Positions 26,301 to 39,104 of a DNA stretch of 64,000 nucleotides are shown here, piece after piece. Positions within the stretch are counted from its first letter, which is position 1. Every line of letters begins with the position of its first letter. The notes below the pieces were generated by a model. It had not been told where the DNA came from, searched no databases, and worked only from the letters and a program-made list of their open reading frames with translations. The position numbers and the translations under genes are program-made. This DNA is from Phylloscopus collybita (taxonomy: Eukaryota; Chordata; Aves; Passeriformes; Phylloscopidae), in contig JAJNNQ010000040.1 in the NCBI GenBank assembly GCA_027886175.1, forward strand, positions 21,534,001 to 21,598,000. The letters are read 5' to 3'.

Positions 26301-27994
26301 AGCTGTCTGAGGCTGAGCTGAGACACAGAAACATTTCCTAAAGCAACTCAGTCATACGGGGATGAGCAGCTTTTGTTCACTGACAATTATTCTGTTTTTC
26401 CCAGAGACATTTATTAATACATAATGCAAGAGAGCCTAGGCTCACTGTGTTCTTTGCTTCCTACATGATTCCTCTGTTCCTTAAGGAGCAAAGAGAGCAA
26501 TCCTGTATGACCTTCTTGCATTATACACATTTAAGAAGAAATTCAATCCATCTTTCTCTATTTAATCTACCCTTTCTGATTACCTGCTCATCTGATCATC
26601 TACCAAAGATATTTAATTCCAAGAGATCAGTGCAAAGGTTTTGGAAATACCACTTCCAGAAAGTGACTTTTCAGCTATCCCTCTCTTGTCAAATTGCACA
26701 TTACTCTCCAGTGATGAATAATAGGCTGTATTGTTGCTCAACATATATGACAAGGAAAGACTGATAAATAATGGTGAATTTGGATCATTTTGATAGGCCA
26801 AACTGAATTCCTTAGGCTTTGTCAACAATAGACTCTTTTGCAGCCATAGGTACATGTCTGAAGCAGAAAAGGAAAGCCTGCTTTAAAGGATATTCATTGC
26901 CTATAGGCAAGACACTTTCAAACAGAAGGTTTTGCTACAAAGCAAACGCAACATTCCATAGTTAGATAGTGAAATTCTTTCAGTTACTTCTGTAAATGAA
27001 ATTAGTGACACTATGAGAAAAATTTGGTTGTTGTCGGCTTAGAAATTCATTTCTGAACAGAGAAACTAGAAAAAAAAATCAGAAATTATGAATAAATTCA
27101 GACAAATATGACATAAAAAATCAACAAAACTTTACCAAAATATATAACTCCAATAAACTGTGACTTACAGTGTAAAAATTTTAAAAATCAATCTATTCTA
27201 TTTGCCCTCCCAAAAGATTTTACCTCAAAAGAGGCATTAAGGTAAGAGAGAGTTCTCACATGAAATAAAAGGGCACAAATCAGATTTTCATTCTGTACAC
27301 AATCAAACTGAGTGGAAAGAGTTGCATTTTCCCACCTGAAAGATAATTAAATACTGGTATAACCTATCACAAGATGTGATGAAGTCTCTATCATTTTAAA
27401 TCAAGACAGTGCAACTTGATAAAAGTATTCCATTCTCAAATCAAAAATGTATTCAGTAAAGTTCTCTACCTCATACTGTACTAAAAAATGAGATTCATTT
27501 CTTTAATAGACTTTTCAGAACTTTATATCTATAAACATCAGCTTCTGATGAAATCCACATAGCAAATTATTCATTGACAAATTTAGTAGGATTAGTCTAT
27601 ATTTAGAAATGCACAAGCAGTCTCATGAGCTATTTCATATGTGGTAAAATAATCCTTCCTGTGTAAGCTAGAGGTCATGCTATATAACTTACTGTTTTAA
27701 GGATTGGCTATTTGAATTACCTTACATAGAGGCATACCTCTAACATTGCTTATAATGCATGCCTCTCATGTATTTTTAAACATTTTTTCTAAAGTCTTCA
27801 GTGAACATGACTAGGAACTCTCTTGATTCAAGAGGCAATATTTCTATTTAGGCAATAGAAAGGAAGTATTCTTGTAGCCATAAAGTATCCTTTAGTCCTG
27901 TATTTCCAAAATTTCTCTCTCTAGCTTTCATATTCTTCATAACATATTGAAATGATCAACATATCTTCAATTTACATAATTAATATAGTACAGC
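23385..27994. other. Unique non-coding stretch
   Basis: About 4.6 kb with no gene or repeat family recognised. Open frames of 60-105 codons are scattered on both strands without domain or start support. Confidence 0.55.
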
Positions 27995-28455
27995 TGTTAC
28001 AGCTGTGGAGGTCTAATGATACAGGTAAGAAGGAATTCTTCCAGAGTCAATGTGTCCATTAGACCGCTGACATTTCCAAAAAACTGTGGGAGAAGGGATT
28101 ACAGGGAACCTTGCCCCAGTAAGTCACAGCTGTGCTAATTACCAAAACCAGCCTTGCCATTAATAGGTCACAACTATATCCAGTAGGGATGAGTGTGATA
28201 AAAGGGTGGGCTGTCTGGTCAGTGAGATCAATTCAGAGGGAACAATCTGGAGGGAGGACAGACCAAATGGGAGAGAGAATTGCTGCTGTGAGGTCAGTCT
28301 GAGCCTGCAGTGGGAGTCTGCTATGGTCAGAGTCTGCTGGAGTTGGGATCAGGATGGCTGTGTGGTGAAGAAGAATAAACAAGGACCTTTACAGGCTGTC
28401 GAACGAGACTGTGTCCTGACTCATTTCTATCTCTAAAGCAAGGTCTACTGTGACA
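27995..28455 (+). mobile_element. Probable solo LTR, ERVK-like
   Basis: The segment begins TGTTACAG and ends CTACTGTGACA. The ends form an imperfect inverted repeat (TGTTACAG against TGTCACAG when the 3' end is complemented). Plus-strand order suits an LTR: a TATA-like GATAAAAGG at about 28197 followed 175 bases later by an AATAAA signal at 28374-28379, then about 75 bases of U5-like sequence. GC is higher than in the flanks. No target-site duplication is visible (left flank ends TACAGC, right flank begins with A's), and there is no internal retroviral sequence. Assignment to ERVK is a guess from general layout. Confidence 0.6.
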
Positions 28456-30476
28456 AAAAAAATAACAAAAAAAATTGGGGACAAATATTATCACTTGGAA
28501 TTTTCAACTCTCACAATTTTCATCTCTTTGTTCTAAATGGAAACTTAAAATATTTCAGATTCTTTTAAAGCTATATATTTTGCTAGGTCAATATATTCCC
28601 ATCTACTATGATTTTCTCTTTCAAGTTTTTTGTGTTTTGTGGTTTATATGGTTTTATTTCTTGTTCTTTTTTTAGGTATGTGTCATCCCTAGGAAAAAAT
28701 TCTATAAAAGTCTGAGATAATTTTAAGTCTTACACAAAGGCTTTGTTCACTGCTTGCTGTCAAGCAATGAACACCATGAGTTATATTTAAGAAAAAAAAA
28801 TCTAATAATGTCTACTAAACATATAATAAATCAAATAGGTAATAAAAATTTAGTTTGGACATACATGATGAAAAAACAAATATACAAGGGTTTTTAGCTT
28901 GATCTCTTAAACTATAGAATACATGTATATATATTTACCCTATAATTCTATCCCAATTCTTCAAGAATTATAATAGCTTGCCAGCGGCCAGGTTCCCCAA
29001 GGAATTCATGATTCTACTCCTGGATTTCTTATGAAGAATGGAGTCTATCTACAATGTGTCCAAGTAGTTTGTTTCTTCCTTCTCTGGTCTTACAATTGAA
29101 AATGTCACCTTTAATATAAAATAAGCCCAAAACCAATCAAACCAAAACATCAGTCAAACAAACAAAAATGTGTAATACCAAAAGGAGGAATTATAAAAAC
29201 AAACCCAAACACCCTCAAAAAAGCCTTCCTTGCCCTTGTCTGTCCTGTCAGGTTTTATGATTTCTGATGCTAGATTCTTTATTATAACTCACCAGCCCTC
29301 TGAGAATTTCCTGTCAGAAGGTTCCCAAATGAGCATCATTAGGAGATCAAAGTTTTCCAACAGTTGATCTGTTGCTTAGTTACCAACTCCCTGGAGTTAT
29401 GACTTGACAAACTGCTTTGTCCTGAACAGAAGTCAACATTTTGGCCAAAGGAGCTTCTACCTGAAAAAAAGGATCATCATTATTTAACAACCCTCTGATG
29501 CTACCTTGGATCACCCTCCTTTGAAACTGCAGCATGGAAAATATTCCAAGAAAAGGAGGTAAAAAGATGACAGAGTGCCAGATACAAAATACATTTTACA
29601 GTCTTAACATAGAGACTCATGGAACATCTCCAGTATCAAACAGCAACAAAGAGTTCTACACAGGCAGATTCCCTGTGTCATATCATATTTGAGTATGAAA
29701 ATTAAACTCATCCTCCTGAAGCTGCAAATGTGAAGGACATTCAAGTCAAAAGATCTGGCACAGACTTATCTTAAATTTAATAGAGCACTGTTTAATTTAA
29801 GATGTTAACATAAAAAAAAAATCTGGACGGCACCCAAGACATTATAAAGCTATGATTTGCTAAATATTCATCACTTTGTACATTCTCTAAAATCATCTTT
29901 CCCATGCAAATAATTAGGCATTTCATTTTGAAAAAAGTGTCCTGAGAATTAGAAAAAAGTCAGTTCTATGTTCCCAATTCTAAATGCAAATATAGAAAAG
30001 AAAGCACTTACTACAAAGGGATCATATAATTTTTTTTCTACAGAAAGGTCAGGCTGGACAAAAGAATTTTCATGTCAAATTCACCCTTTATGTTCTGCTG
30101 AAATTCATCTTCCAAGAGGTGATATATTTTATTACTTTACAAAATGAAAGCTTATTATTTCTGCAAGTGATTCTTGATCAATAATAAATTTCCCACATAG
30201 TTTTATTTGATATCTGGGCATTTTTCATACTTTTACGACTGAATTAAATGAAATTTAAAATAAAATCAAATGCCTCCTTCCAACTTTTTTTTTAAGGAAA
30301 ATACAATTTAATTAATCAGGAAAACAGTCAAGGAAAGAACTCTGCATTTTTATGCATATCAACATGGATCATAAGAGAATGCATTATACACTCGTGTTAA
30401 GCATCCATACTTGATGATAAAAGAAACAATCATACTAAATATTCTGCATTGACACAGATCTACACAAATATACATA
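28456..30476. other. Unique AT-rich non-coding stretch
   Basis: No gene recognised. The A run just after the LTR (28456 on) and an A/C-rich patch at 29125-29220 are low-complexity. Confidence 0.5.
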
Positions 30477-30528
30477 CCACAGAATCACAGTCTTGAGCTG
30501 GAATGGACCCAGAAGGATCATCGAGACA
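30477..30528 (-). mobile_element. Short CR1 or SINE 3' tail fragment
   Basis: Read on the plus strand, 'acagaatcacag', 'gagctggaatggaccc' and 'aggatcatcgag' match the reverse complement of the avian CR1 3' end. The same tail is carried by the SINE at 40197. Only about 50 bases remain, so LINE and SINE origin cannot be told apart. An (AT)n tract follows after about 20 bases. Confidence 0.75.
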
Positions 30529-30546
30529 TACACAGTCATGCACAAA

Positions 30547-30549
<3 letters not shown>

Positions 30550-30579
<30 letters not shown>
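30550..30579. repeat. (AT)n microsatellite, about 15 units
   Basis: Uninterrupted dinucleotide repeat just downstream of the CR1/SINE tail fragment. Confidence 0.95.
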
Positions 30580-30580
<1 letters not shown>

Positions 30581-33059
30581 CTATCATTACAGATTTGTGT
30601 GACCTAAAAGAGCAATACTCAAAGAACCCAGAACTTTACATAGCTCCATCAGTTTTCCTCTTTCCTCTTCTTTTTGCCACCACCTAATGATGGCTGAATA
30701 ATTGCACCTTGTTATGTTAGCAATCCTTCACAGCCCACCAGAGTATTTTTAAAAATGTGTTTATTCTGGATAATTTACCACAATTTCTCAAAACTTTGGT
30801 AACTGTTATAAGGAGGCAAATAGACAAAAAACCCCTCACCCCACCAGAAACGTTTATCTGTCTTTAAACCTCATAAAGACTTTTTGTTTTTGCAGTCCTG
30901 TAGGATGCATAGACCTTGTGTTTTTCTGCTGTCCTTTTTCAGGGCTAAATAATGGTGCATGTCTGAACTGCAAATCAGAGGCTTAGTGTGAAACCAACAT
31001 TGAACCATAATTAAGTAGAGAAATAATGCTAAATTTTATTCAAATTAAATCTATGAGCATTATCTTGAAATCAAACTTTGGTGAAATTGCCTGATTCTTA
31101 ATGCTCAAATGTGTCAGGAATTCAAGAGGCTGCACTTACAGGGGCTCCAAATTCACTGCAGAAATGAACAATTACTTGACTAAACCCAAGATTTTACCAG
31201 CAAAGAGGAGAAAATGCATTGCACAGCTCCACACTCACCAGTCAGAGTCTTCTGACTGTCTATGGCTCAACAGTGGCAAAATGTGAAGTTTTATAACAGA
31301 GCCCCATTTGCAGGTTGACTTCTATCCAAACTGGCAACTCTCAAGCAGTTGCTATGGGCAGACAGATGCATTTCTTAGGGATTGCAAACCTTAGGAGAGC
31401 TCAGTAGTACAGGATGACATTTGCAGGGGGAGCTTGACTGGTGAAATCATATTCCTGGGCTGTTGTGAAGTCGCTACTCAGCAGGAGGGAGAGATTTTCC
31501 AGTCCAGAAGCATGTCCTGGTCGCAGAGCAGAGATGATGCCAGGGCAAGGTAGCCCTGATGGGCAGGGGTAAGCTGCCAAGGCCCCATTCACATGCAGAT
31601 TTGAGCCTGTCACTGTGCAGTGAACCTGAAATTAGTACAAGGAGAGAAAAATGTGGGCCCCTTTTAGAACAACTGCTCTTGCCCATTCAACTGCTTGCAG
31701 AAATTAACTCTGAACTTTGATCATATTTCTTAGGGAAGAAAAACTGATTAACAACCCTCCCCCATACCAAGGTTAAAAACCCAAAACTGTCTAAAACAGA
31801 CTCAGAGAGAGGCACAGTCCATGCCATACATTCTTGCACGTGTTACCTGTCTAAAGGCTCCTTGTGAAAGCACAGCTGCATGTTTCAAAACTATTTTAAC
31901 TGCTGTAGAGGAGGAAAGTTCTAACATGTGCCTAGTATAGAAACAGAGTACTGCAAGGAGGTCATTCCATAGCACTGCAAGAAAAATGTTCAATAAAAAA
32001 CAATCCAGGGATGAGACAGTGGCTCCCACATCCTTCCTCACTGTGGTTTTGATAAACTGAAGGTGCCATTCTCTGGGGAGGAGTGGGCAGCTGGAGGGCA
32101 GCGTTTCAGAGAGAGACCTCCGCAAGAATGGCAGTGCATGTGTCACGGTGTATCCCCAACCTCAGAGTGGGGGATACATTTTTACACATTTTGCTGGAGT
32201 AATTCAAGTTTTGGGCTGGTGAGGATTGCAGAGATAAAAAGTAATATAACTGTGGCAGACTGTTCTGCACAGTATTTTCAAAACTTGCACAATTGGATAT
32301 GGTTCATGGAGTTGGACATGGTTCATTAGGCAAGTGTTTATATTGGCCTCCTGTTACATCTGCTGAAAGTAAAATGCTTTTATCTTGCATCCAGGAGCAG
32401 ATTTTGAGACTGTCCACAATATCATGCACGCTGGTGGTAATTTACCCTTAATTTTTCCATTCAGTTTGCATTGCAAAGCAGCAGGGAGGTTGGCTTAACT
32501 CTAAATTCTGTAGTGTCAAAAGAATCAGCAGGATTTAATGCTAGTATTCATATGAATTTCTTCTGTTCATATTTGAAACAGAAAGATCCTATATTTGTTT
32601 ATTAATATGCCAGAACTGAGCAGATAGCCAAAAACTCTATCAGTTTTTTTAATCTTTATGAAACTCCCGGATATTGATTAAAATCAAATTACCACTTATA
32701 CTTACGTTGCACATTAATCTACATGTGTCTCTATCTGTTAACTCAAGTTCCATACTAATTACTATATTAATTCATTATCACTCCCACCAGTATATTGCTA
32801 ATTTTTGTTGACAAGCCACTCTGTTTTATGGGTATTAATTTTGCTGGAAAAAATCCCACTTTTTTATTATTTGTTTCCAAATCTCAAGATTAATCTGGAA
32901 CCAGAAAATCCAGGAGAGTTTTTGTTGATTTTGTTGCTGTAAAGAAGGTTGTTGCATGCACCTAGTTCAAAATGGGGAACAAAAATAAGCATTGGTCTGA
33001 AAGGTCTCAAGACACAATGAATCTGATTCAAAAAATTCCTTTGATAAACAAATGCAGTC
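30580..33059. other. Non-coding stretch with GC-richer patches
   Basis: No gene recognised. GC-richer sub-stretches lie at 31400-31620 and 32040-32150, with a 114-codon minus-strand frame at 31802-32146 that has no family signature. A CAGGTAAC word occurs on the minus strand near 31845 and would suit a splice donor, but a lone donor-like word is weak evidence. Confidence 0.45.
32149..32178. repeat. GC-containing hairpin, 9-bp arms
   Basis: TGTATCCCC (32149-32157) and GGGGATACA (32170-32178) are exact reverse complements around a 12-nt loop. The four G-C pairs make this more stable than the AT palindromes elsewhere. It follows directly after TGTCACGG, a word that also begins some LTRs, but no matching LTR body was seen. 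Confidence 0.85.
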
Positions 33060-34330
33060 AAAAAAAGGAAATTTGTTCAGCCAAAAGACATAGTTTCTCA
33101 GGAACAGATATTCCCAAGGAGTGATTTTTACCCCAAGTAAATGGCAGTCTTGATGTTCATCATAAGGAGCATGTCACTCTCTTATCATGGCCTCCAGACT
33201 CTTCCCGTCATACAGACCCTCAAACCTTATCTCCATCAATAGGATTCTGTTCTTCAGCAATAGAGTGGCTCAGCTGGACACCAGGTGCCCACCAAAGCCA
33301 TTCTACCACTCTGCTCAGCTGGTCAGAGAAGAGAAAGTATAAGGAAAGGCTTGTGGGTCATGACAAGGACGGGAAAAGATTTTCTCATTAATTATGGGCA
33401 AAACAGACTTGACTTGGGGAAATTAGCTTAATTTTTCACCAAGCAAGTCAGAGTAGGATAAAGAGAAATAACATCGAATCTTAAAACACCTTCTATCGGC
33501 CCCTCCCTTCTTCCCAAGTTTACCTTTACTTCTGATTTTCTCTCCCTCATCCCGCCCCGCAGTGGCACAGGGGGATGGAGAAGGGGTGTTGTGGCCAGTT
33601 CATCACATGTTGTCTCTGTTACTTCTTCCTCCTCAATGAGAGGACACCTAACATTCTTCTCCTGCTCCAGTGTGAGCTCCCTTCCACAGGACACAGTCTT
33701 CCATGAATTTACAATGTGAGTCCTTCACACAGGCTGCAGTTCTTTAAAAACTGCCCCAGAATGGGTCTCTTCCATGGAATGCAGTTCCTCAGGAGCAGAC
33801 AGCTCTATTATAGGTCCTTTGCAAGGTCACAAGTCCTGCCAGCAAATCTGCTCCTGTGGGTTCCTCTCTCCATGGAGCCACATGTCTTGACAGGAGCCTG
33901 CTGCAGCAAAGGCTTCCAACAGAGCCACAGCCACATTTGGGAATCCACCTGCTCCATGGGGGATCCCCTCACTGGCTGCAGGTGGATATCTTATCCACTA
34001 TGGGCCTTCATGAGCTGCAGGAAGACAAACAGTCTTACCATAGGCTGCACCACAGGCTGCAGGCACCTCCTTCTCCTCCTCCACTGACCCTGATGTCTGC
34101 AGGGCTGTTCCTCTCACATATTCCCAGTCCTCTCTTTGCTGTTCTGCAGCAGCTTTTTTCCCTTCTTAAAAGGGAAAGTGCTACCACCATCACTCATCCT
34201 TGGCCAGTGGCAGATCTGTCTGGAAGCCAGCTGTCAATGGTTTCACTGGACACGGGAAGCTTCTCACAGACTCCACTACTTTAGTCCCTCACTGGCAAAA
34301 CCCTGCCATCCAAATCCAATACGCCTCCTC
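33060..34330 (-). mobile_element. Long avian ERVL-type LTR-like interspersed repeat
   Basis: This 1.2-kb block follows, from end to end, a common bird interspersed repeat I remember. It runs from the 'ccatcaatagg' block, through 'gggcaaaacagacttg' and 'cttggggaaattagc', then 'agttcatcacatgttgtc', then a degenerate tandem region with recurring GGCTGCAGG words (near 33731, 33972, 34013 and 34052), and ends with 'aaaccctgcc' and 'aatccaatacg'. On the minus strand the family begins TGTATTGGGTTTG and has LTR-like order, which sets the strand. The copy is diverged and GC-richer than its surroundings; its open frames (123-142 codons) are by-products. Family rank and left boundary are uncertain. Confidence 0.6.
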
Positions 34331-34692
34331 CTCGGCAGCTTTCAGCAGGAACTTGGCTACACTTTTCCTGCACTCTTCTCACTAGGACAAACTGTGAATG
34401 ATTTAGACATACAGAAATACGACAGCCACTTAAAAATACATGCAAACAAAATTCACCTCAACAGTAAGTTAGCAAGAATCTGCTTCAGAGTAAAGGGCAG
34501 GTGGCAGAGTTAGTTTCAATAAATGAATTAAATATCTATTCAATAAAATATAACTTTGAAGTGCAAGTACAGAATCGTGGAATATAAGCTTAATGTATTC
34601 TTTTGATTTTTTCATGGTGGTTTGAAGAAAAACAAATTAAAATAAAAAGAACAAAATATATATTTAAAAAAATCCTTCAGGTATTTTTTCAC

Positions 34693-34898
34693 TGGATTAC
34701 TGTGAGGGTAGTAAGGCACTGGAACAGGTTGCTAGAGAAGTTCTGGATGCCCCATCCCTGGAATATCTCAAGACTGGGTTGGATGGGACTTTGAGCAACC
34801 TGGTTTAATGGAAAGTGTCCCTGCCTACATCAGACAGTTTGGAACTAGATGATTTTTAAGGTCCCCTCCAACCCAAACCATTCTGTGGTTCTCTGATT
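34693..34898 (+). mobile_element. CR1 LINE, 5'-truncated 3' end
   Basis: Clear avian CR1 3' end in the sense direction: 'ttactgtgagggtag', 'aggcactggaacaggttgc', 'gatgccccatccctgg', 'gggactttgagcaacctgg' and 'tggaactagatgatttt', then the usual end 'ccattctgtggttctctgatt' shortened to a degenerate octamer tail. The first 4 kb of the element, including both open frames, is missing, as is typical of CR1 insertions. Divergence looks moderate, so the copy is younger than the one at 39105. Confidence 0.93.
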
Positions 34899-36797
34899 GC
34901 CTTAATTTCCTATGCAAGTCACTGGAAAAAGTATAAACAGTGTAAGATCTGTATTTTGAGTGCATAATTTCATGAAGTGATTAATACATTATCAGTTATA
35001 TCCTACAATTTTATTTCTGTGTATACTATGTGTTCTTATTCTCATGTGAAATACAAGACCTCCAACATTAATGCATCAAATTTTAATGAAGTAAAAAATC
35101 TGCTTAATGAGAAACATCATTAATCCTCAAATTTCCTACACCAATGCAAAAGGTGAATTTTTAATAATATTTAAAAACAAAAACTTGATATCTGGGAAAC
35201 ATAATTCAACAAATAACCAAAGTGATTAATTTCATGACTACTAGAAGGTATTCATAAAGTGCAATGATGAATAGAAGCCATAAACTTGTGGGACCCCAAA
35301 TCTTCTAAATGCTTTTAAATTCCCCCTGAGGTTATAAGCTCTCAGGGCGCAAACAGCTATTGTTTGCATTTCACTTTGTTTAGACATCTGAAGTTGGTAG
35401 TCTGCAACTAAGCCAGTTGTCCAAGGATCTTTTCGGCAAATTTTTCCTTTCTTGGGGAGAAACTTGAATTTTTCAAAGGATAATTGCTCTCATGCAAATA
35501 TATATGTGAATGATAATATGCCTTGTTCTCTCTAAACATCTCTCCATGAAGGGTGAATATCTTGAACTTTGAGTATTTTTTTTTCAACAAAGTGAGATGA
35601 ATTCCCCTGTGACTGATCATACACTGCTACTTTAAAAGTCCTTAGGCATGAGCTTGGGCAACACCACTGCAATAATTACAAAGAACTTAATTACATTGAC
35701 TTTATGTGGATTCTTGCCAAAATATTATTTTCCAACTCAAAATGTTTTGCTGAACTGTATCATGTTTCTACCTTTGACTAATTACAGTTGTTACTATATA
35801 ATGTATAAGCATGTAGTTTGTCTCTCACCAGCAGCTTATTTTTAAAGGACCACCTCTCATGCTGCTTAATCAATGAGGTCTGATTCTCCCCAGCCAAATT
35901 TTATAAATAATAAAATAATACCTTGAGTAATAGACTTGAATCATTGTTTATAAATGTAATTTCTTTTCATTGTCTCCTGAAGAAGGTGAAAGAGGGAGAA
36001 AGCTAGGGGTTATGTAGGTCATTAATTTGGTTTCATGTAATGCTGAACATGGATGGAGTGAGTCCAGCTGAGTGTCCACCTCAGGAATCCCAAGTACAAC
36101 AAACACAGCTACCAAAATATATAAGATAATAAAGTGGTTAAATAGGATTTTCATAAACCAGACCTTTTATAATTTAGGCTGTCCCTAAACTGCATTGCAA
36201 GTCATGAAAATTAAAGCTTCTGCCACTGACTTGAGTTTTGTTTTTAAAAGCCTACTGCTATTTGTGCTTGCCTGAATTTGGGCTCATGTTGTGGAACTCT
36301 GCTCCACAGAGGGTATGAACTTGTGACAAGTCTCAGTTTGGGACCTCACCTCTAACAAAAACTCGTAAGCGGGAGATCAGCAGTGTTAAGTCAGGACAAC
36401 TTCCTAAATGCATGGGATGCGTGACCCTGCAGGTGTGATGTGCTGATATCTTTGCTGATGAGGTCAGTGTTAAGTTTATCTGCTCAAAAATAAAACTGAT
36501 AGAGTTGAGGCCGGTATCTGTATTCAGCCTCTGTGGAAGTCAGATTGCCAGTCTTACAGAGAAATGAGTGGTACTATGTGATAAAAAGCATTTCAGACAC
36601 ACAGAGGTTATAGGAAATGTGATTGTAAAACCATAAAACAATAAAAAGTTTCCACTGCAGGTATAATTCTTGAAAATACATCTAACCCATCTAGTAAAAC
36701 TAAATATGATTAAATTTAGGCTATTAATATAAACAAATCTGAGTAAAAACTTTTTGCAGAAAAATAACATAAATCAGAAGCTTCTGTGAGTTCTGAC
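34899..36797. other. Unique AT-rich non-coding stretch
   Basis: No gene or repeat family recognised. Confidence 0.55.
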
Positions 36798-36898
36798 AAA
36801 AAAAAAAAAAACCCCCCCCCCAAAAAACAAAACAAAAACAAAAACAAAAACAAAAACAAAAAACCCACAAAAAAACCACCAAAAAAAACCCACCAAAA
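36798..36898. repeat. A14-C10 run followed by (CAAAAA)n-like tract
   Basis: Fourteen A (36798-36811), ten C (36812-36821), then CAAAAA-type units and A/C low-complexity to about 36898. It creates a phenylalanine/leucine/glycine-rich frame on the minus strand (36716-36946) that is an artefact. Confidence 0.92.
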
Positions 36899-39104
36899 AC
36901 CAGTTCTTAAATTTTGTAAGACAAATGCGCTATCTTTGTGATGCAAATCCCACAGATGAAGACTGCAGAGTTAATATTTTTTACACTATTTGTACTGGAT
37001 AAAACACAGCACTCATTAAAAGTGATAACGATTAACTTACTTTTTTTAATAATTATTTTGATTTTAATAAATAGGTTTCTACCAGTGTCCCAGTTCTTCT
37101 CTGCCCCTTTATTTTGGCTGGATCACCAGGCCAGGTTTCAAATTTTTGAAAGGTTATAGTCCAGAACAAGCTACAGCTGATCACCTTAACAAGTTAAATT
37201 AGATGGAAGAATCTGGTTGCTTCATTCCTATACACCTGCAGAATCTCTCCCTGCAGAAACCTAATGACATTGATAGATGTATTTCTTTATCAAATATTAA
37301 AACACACATTTCTTTAAACAAGTACTAGCTGTATTTCAAAAGTCTGAAGATGTTCAATTCTTCATTCTTGCCACCACTATTAACTGGCTACTATGACAAT
37401 GACCCAAAATAGGTGCTGATTTTTTTAAAGTCTGGCTAGAAGAACAGAGCTACACGTATGAGCAGTGACACACTTGCAAGGTTTAATAATTAGAAAAAGC
37501 TCACCAAGTAATTTTGACTCCTGGGTATATGTTTGGACTGTGAACACTTAGACCAGATTATCTTGATTTCCCCTTCAGAATTCTTATGCTACTTTCTGTA
37601 AAAAGAGGAGGAGGCAAACATGTCTTCCTTAAAAAAAAAAGGCTCAACATTCCTAACATTCCCCTAGTGTTGGATATTTTTAGAAAATACAAATACTTTT
37701 GAGAGTACTTAATTGGGCCCAGTAAAATCTTTACCTCATAGCAATGACTCTCAATGATTAGCCTCAGTTTTTTGACCTGTCATGATTGTAATTCATATTC
37801 AAATTACACTGGCATTAACTCAGGGAAACGGCAACATTTTCAATGCTATAACAAGAACAAATTAAAATCCATCATTCCAAACTGCTGTATATGTAATATT
37901 TATTTCCTATTGTTTGTTTTCCAGCAAGGAGAAACTCCATGTGTATTTCCACATGAGAAACAAACTTTGTGCATTAAAATGCAGTATTTGTATGTTCAGT
38001 TTTATTTTGCTAGCCAGGGCTCATTTGAAAATGGTATCTTTTCCAGTATTATAAAAACAAGAACACAAGTAAATAGAAAAAAGGAAGTGTGCCTCTTTAA
38101 ATTTATTTATTTTTATTTTTTTCTTTGTCATCGGTAGGACACTGTCCTACTTTGCCATATTTCTGAAATGAGCTTTCTCCTGCTGGTTCACTGCATGTTC
38201 CCAAATGAATAGAGTTACAGGATAAAAATGGAATTCCTGAATATGCTACAATGCAGAAGAATGCATCTCCTTTTTAAGTTGTTGTAATGAATTTTCTAAA
38301 AATAAAAGACAATGAACACAATTTTCTGAACAGTGAGAGATTTGTATCGGAACTACAATTTGAGCTATTGTAGGTTTTTGTTGCATTTTCCCGAGGTTTG
38401 TTACTTTTTAAACTGATTTGCATGTAGCATGAAAGTTACCCAGCTGTTCAGATGAATACATTACTTTTAGCTTTCAAACACACACAAAAAAGGAAGACTT
38501 TGTGTGTGTGTGAAGGAAAGCAAAGGGGAAACAGACTGCATTAAATATTATGCCTTATATATAAAGGAATTATAATCATTCAGGAAAAGCCAAAAACATA
38601 AAAAAGGCAGGGAAAAATATGCATGGCACATAAATGAGTGGTAAAAGCCTTTCTATGCAGTGGAAGTTTGTTAAGCAAATCTTACTAAATCCTGGGAAGT
38701 GGTGAAGGACACTCTAGAAAAAGAAGATAGTCTCAGCTTCAAGAGTTCTGAAAGCTGGTATTGTTGGCTTAAAGAAGGCAGAAGATAAGGATCTCTTAAA
38801 ATGTGATAAAGTTCTAGGGCAGTATCTAGTACCAAATTAGGAAGCAAAAAAACCCACCACAGACTACTATCTGCTGCATTTTTTCTATGGAATTCCTGCA
38901 CAATTTTGCTAATTCTACCCCAGAAATTACAAACTAACTGTACTGCATTCTGAACAGCTCCTGAGAAAATACCCTTTTTAAAATTAAGACTGAATAAAAC
39001 TTAGATTTTAGCTGTTCTAGCTGGGATCAAAGCCTTATGTATGTACCCATACAAGACCTAACAAGGGTCACAGTCCTGTTTATTAAGATTGATATTGTTG
39101 TTGT
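36899..39104. other. Unique AT-rich non-coding stretch
   Basis: No gene recognised. A (CA)n/(TG)n hairpin lies at 38478-38509. The 127-codon frame at 37754-38137 has no family signature. Confidence 0.55.
38478..38509. repeat. (CA)n and (TG)n inverted pair
   Basis: ACACACACAAA and TTTGTGTGTGT form an 11-bp perfect stem around about 10 nt. The two arms are complementary dinucleotide runs. Confidence 0.8.

Noticed and set aside
30550..30579. CRISPR or other structured array
   Set aside because: It is a plain (AT)n microsatellite. No direct repeats with unique spacers occur anywhere in the window.
33716..34513. Overlapping frames of 123, 142 and 125 codons
   Set aside because: They lie mostly inside the ERV-like interspersed repeat, in three different frames with no retroviral protein similarity.
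37754..38137. 127-codon plus-strand frame
   Set aside because: AT-driven composition with Phe/Tyr/Asn/Lys bias and no recognisable domain.
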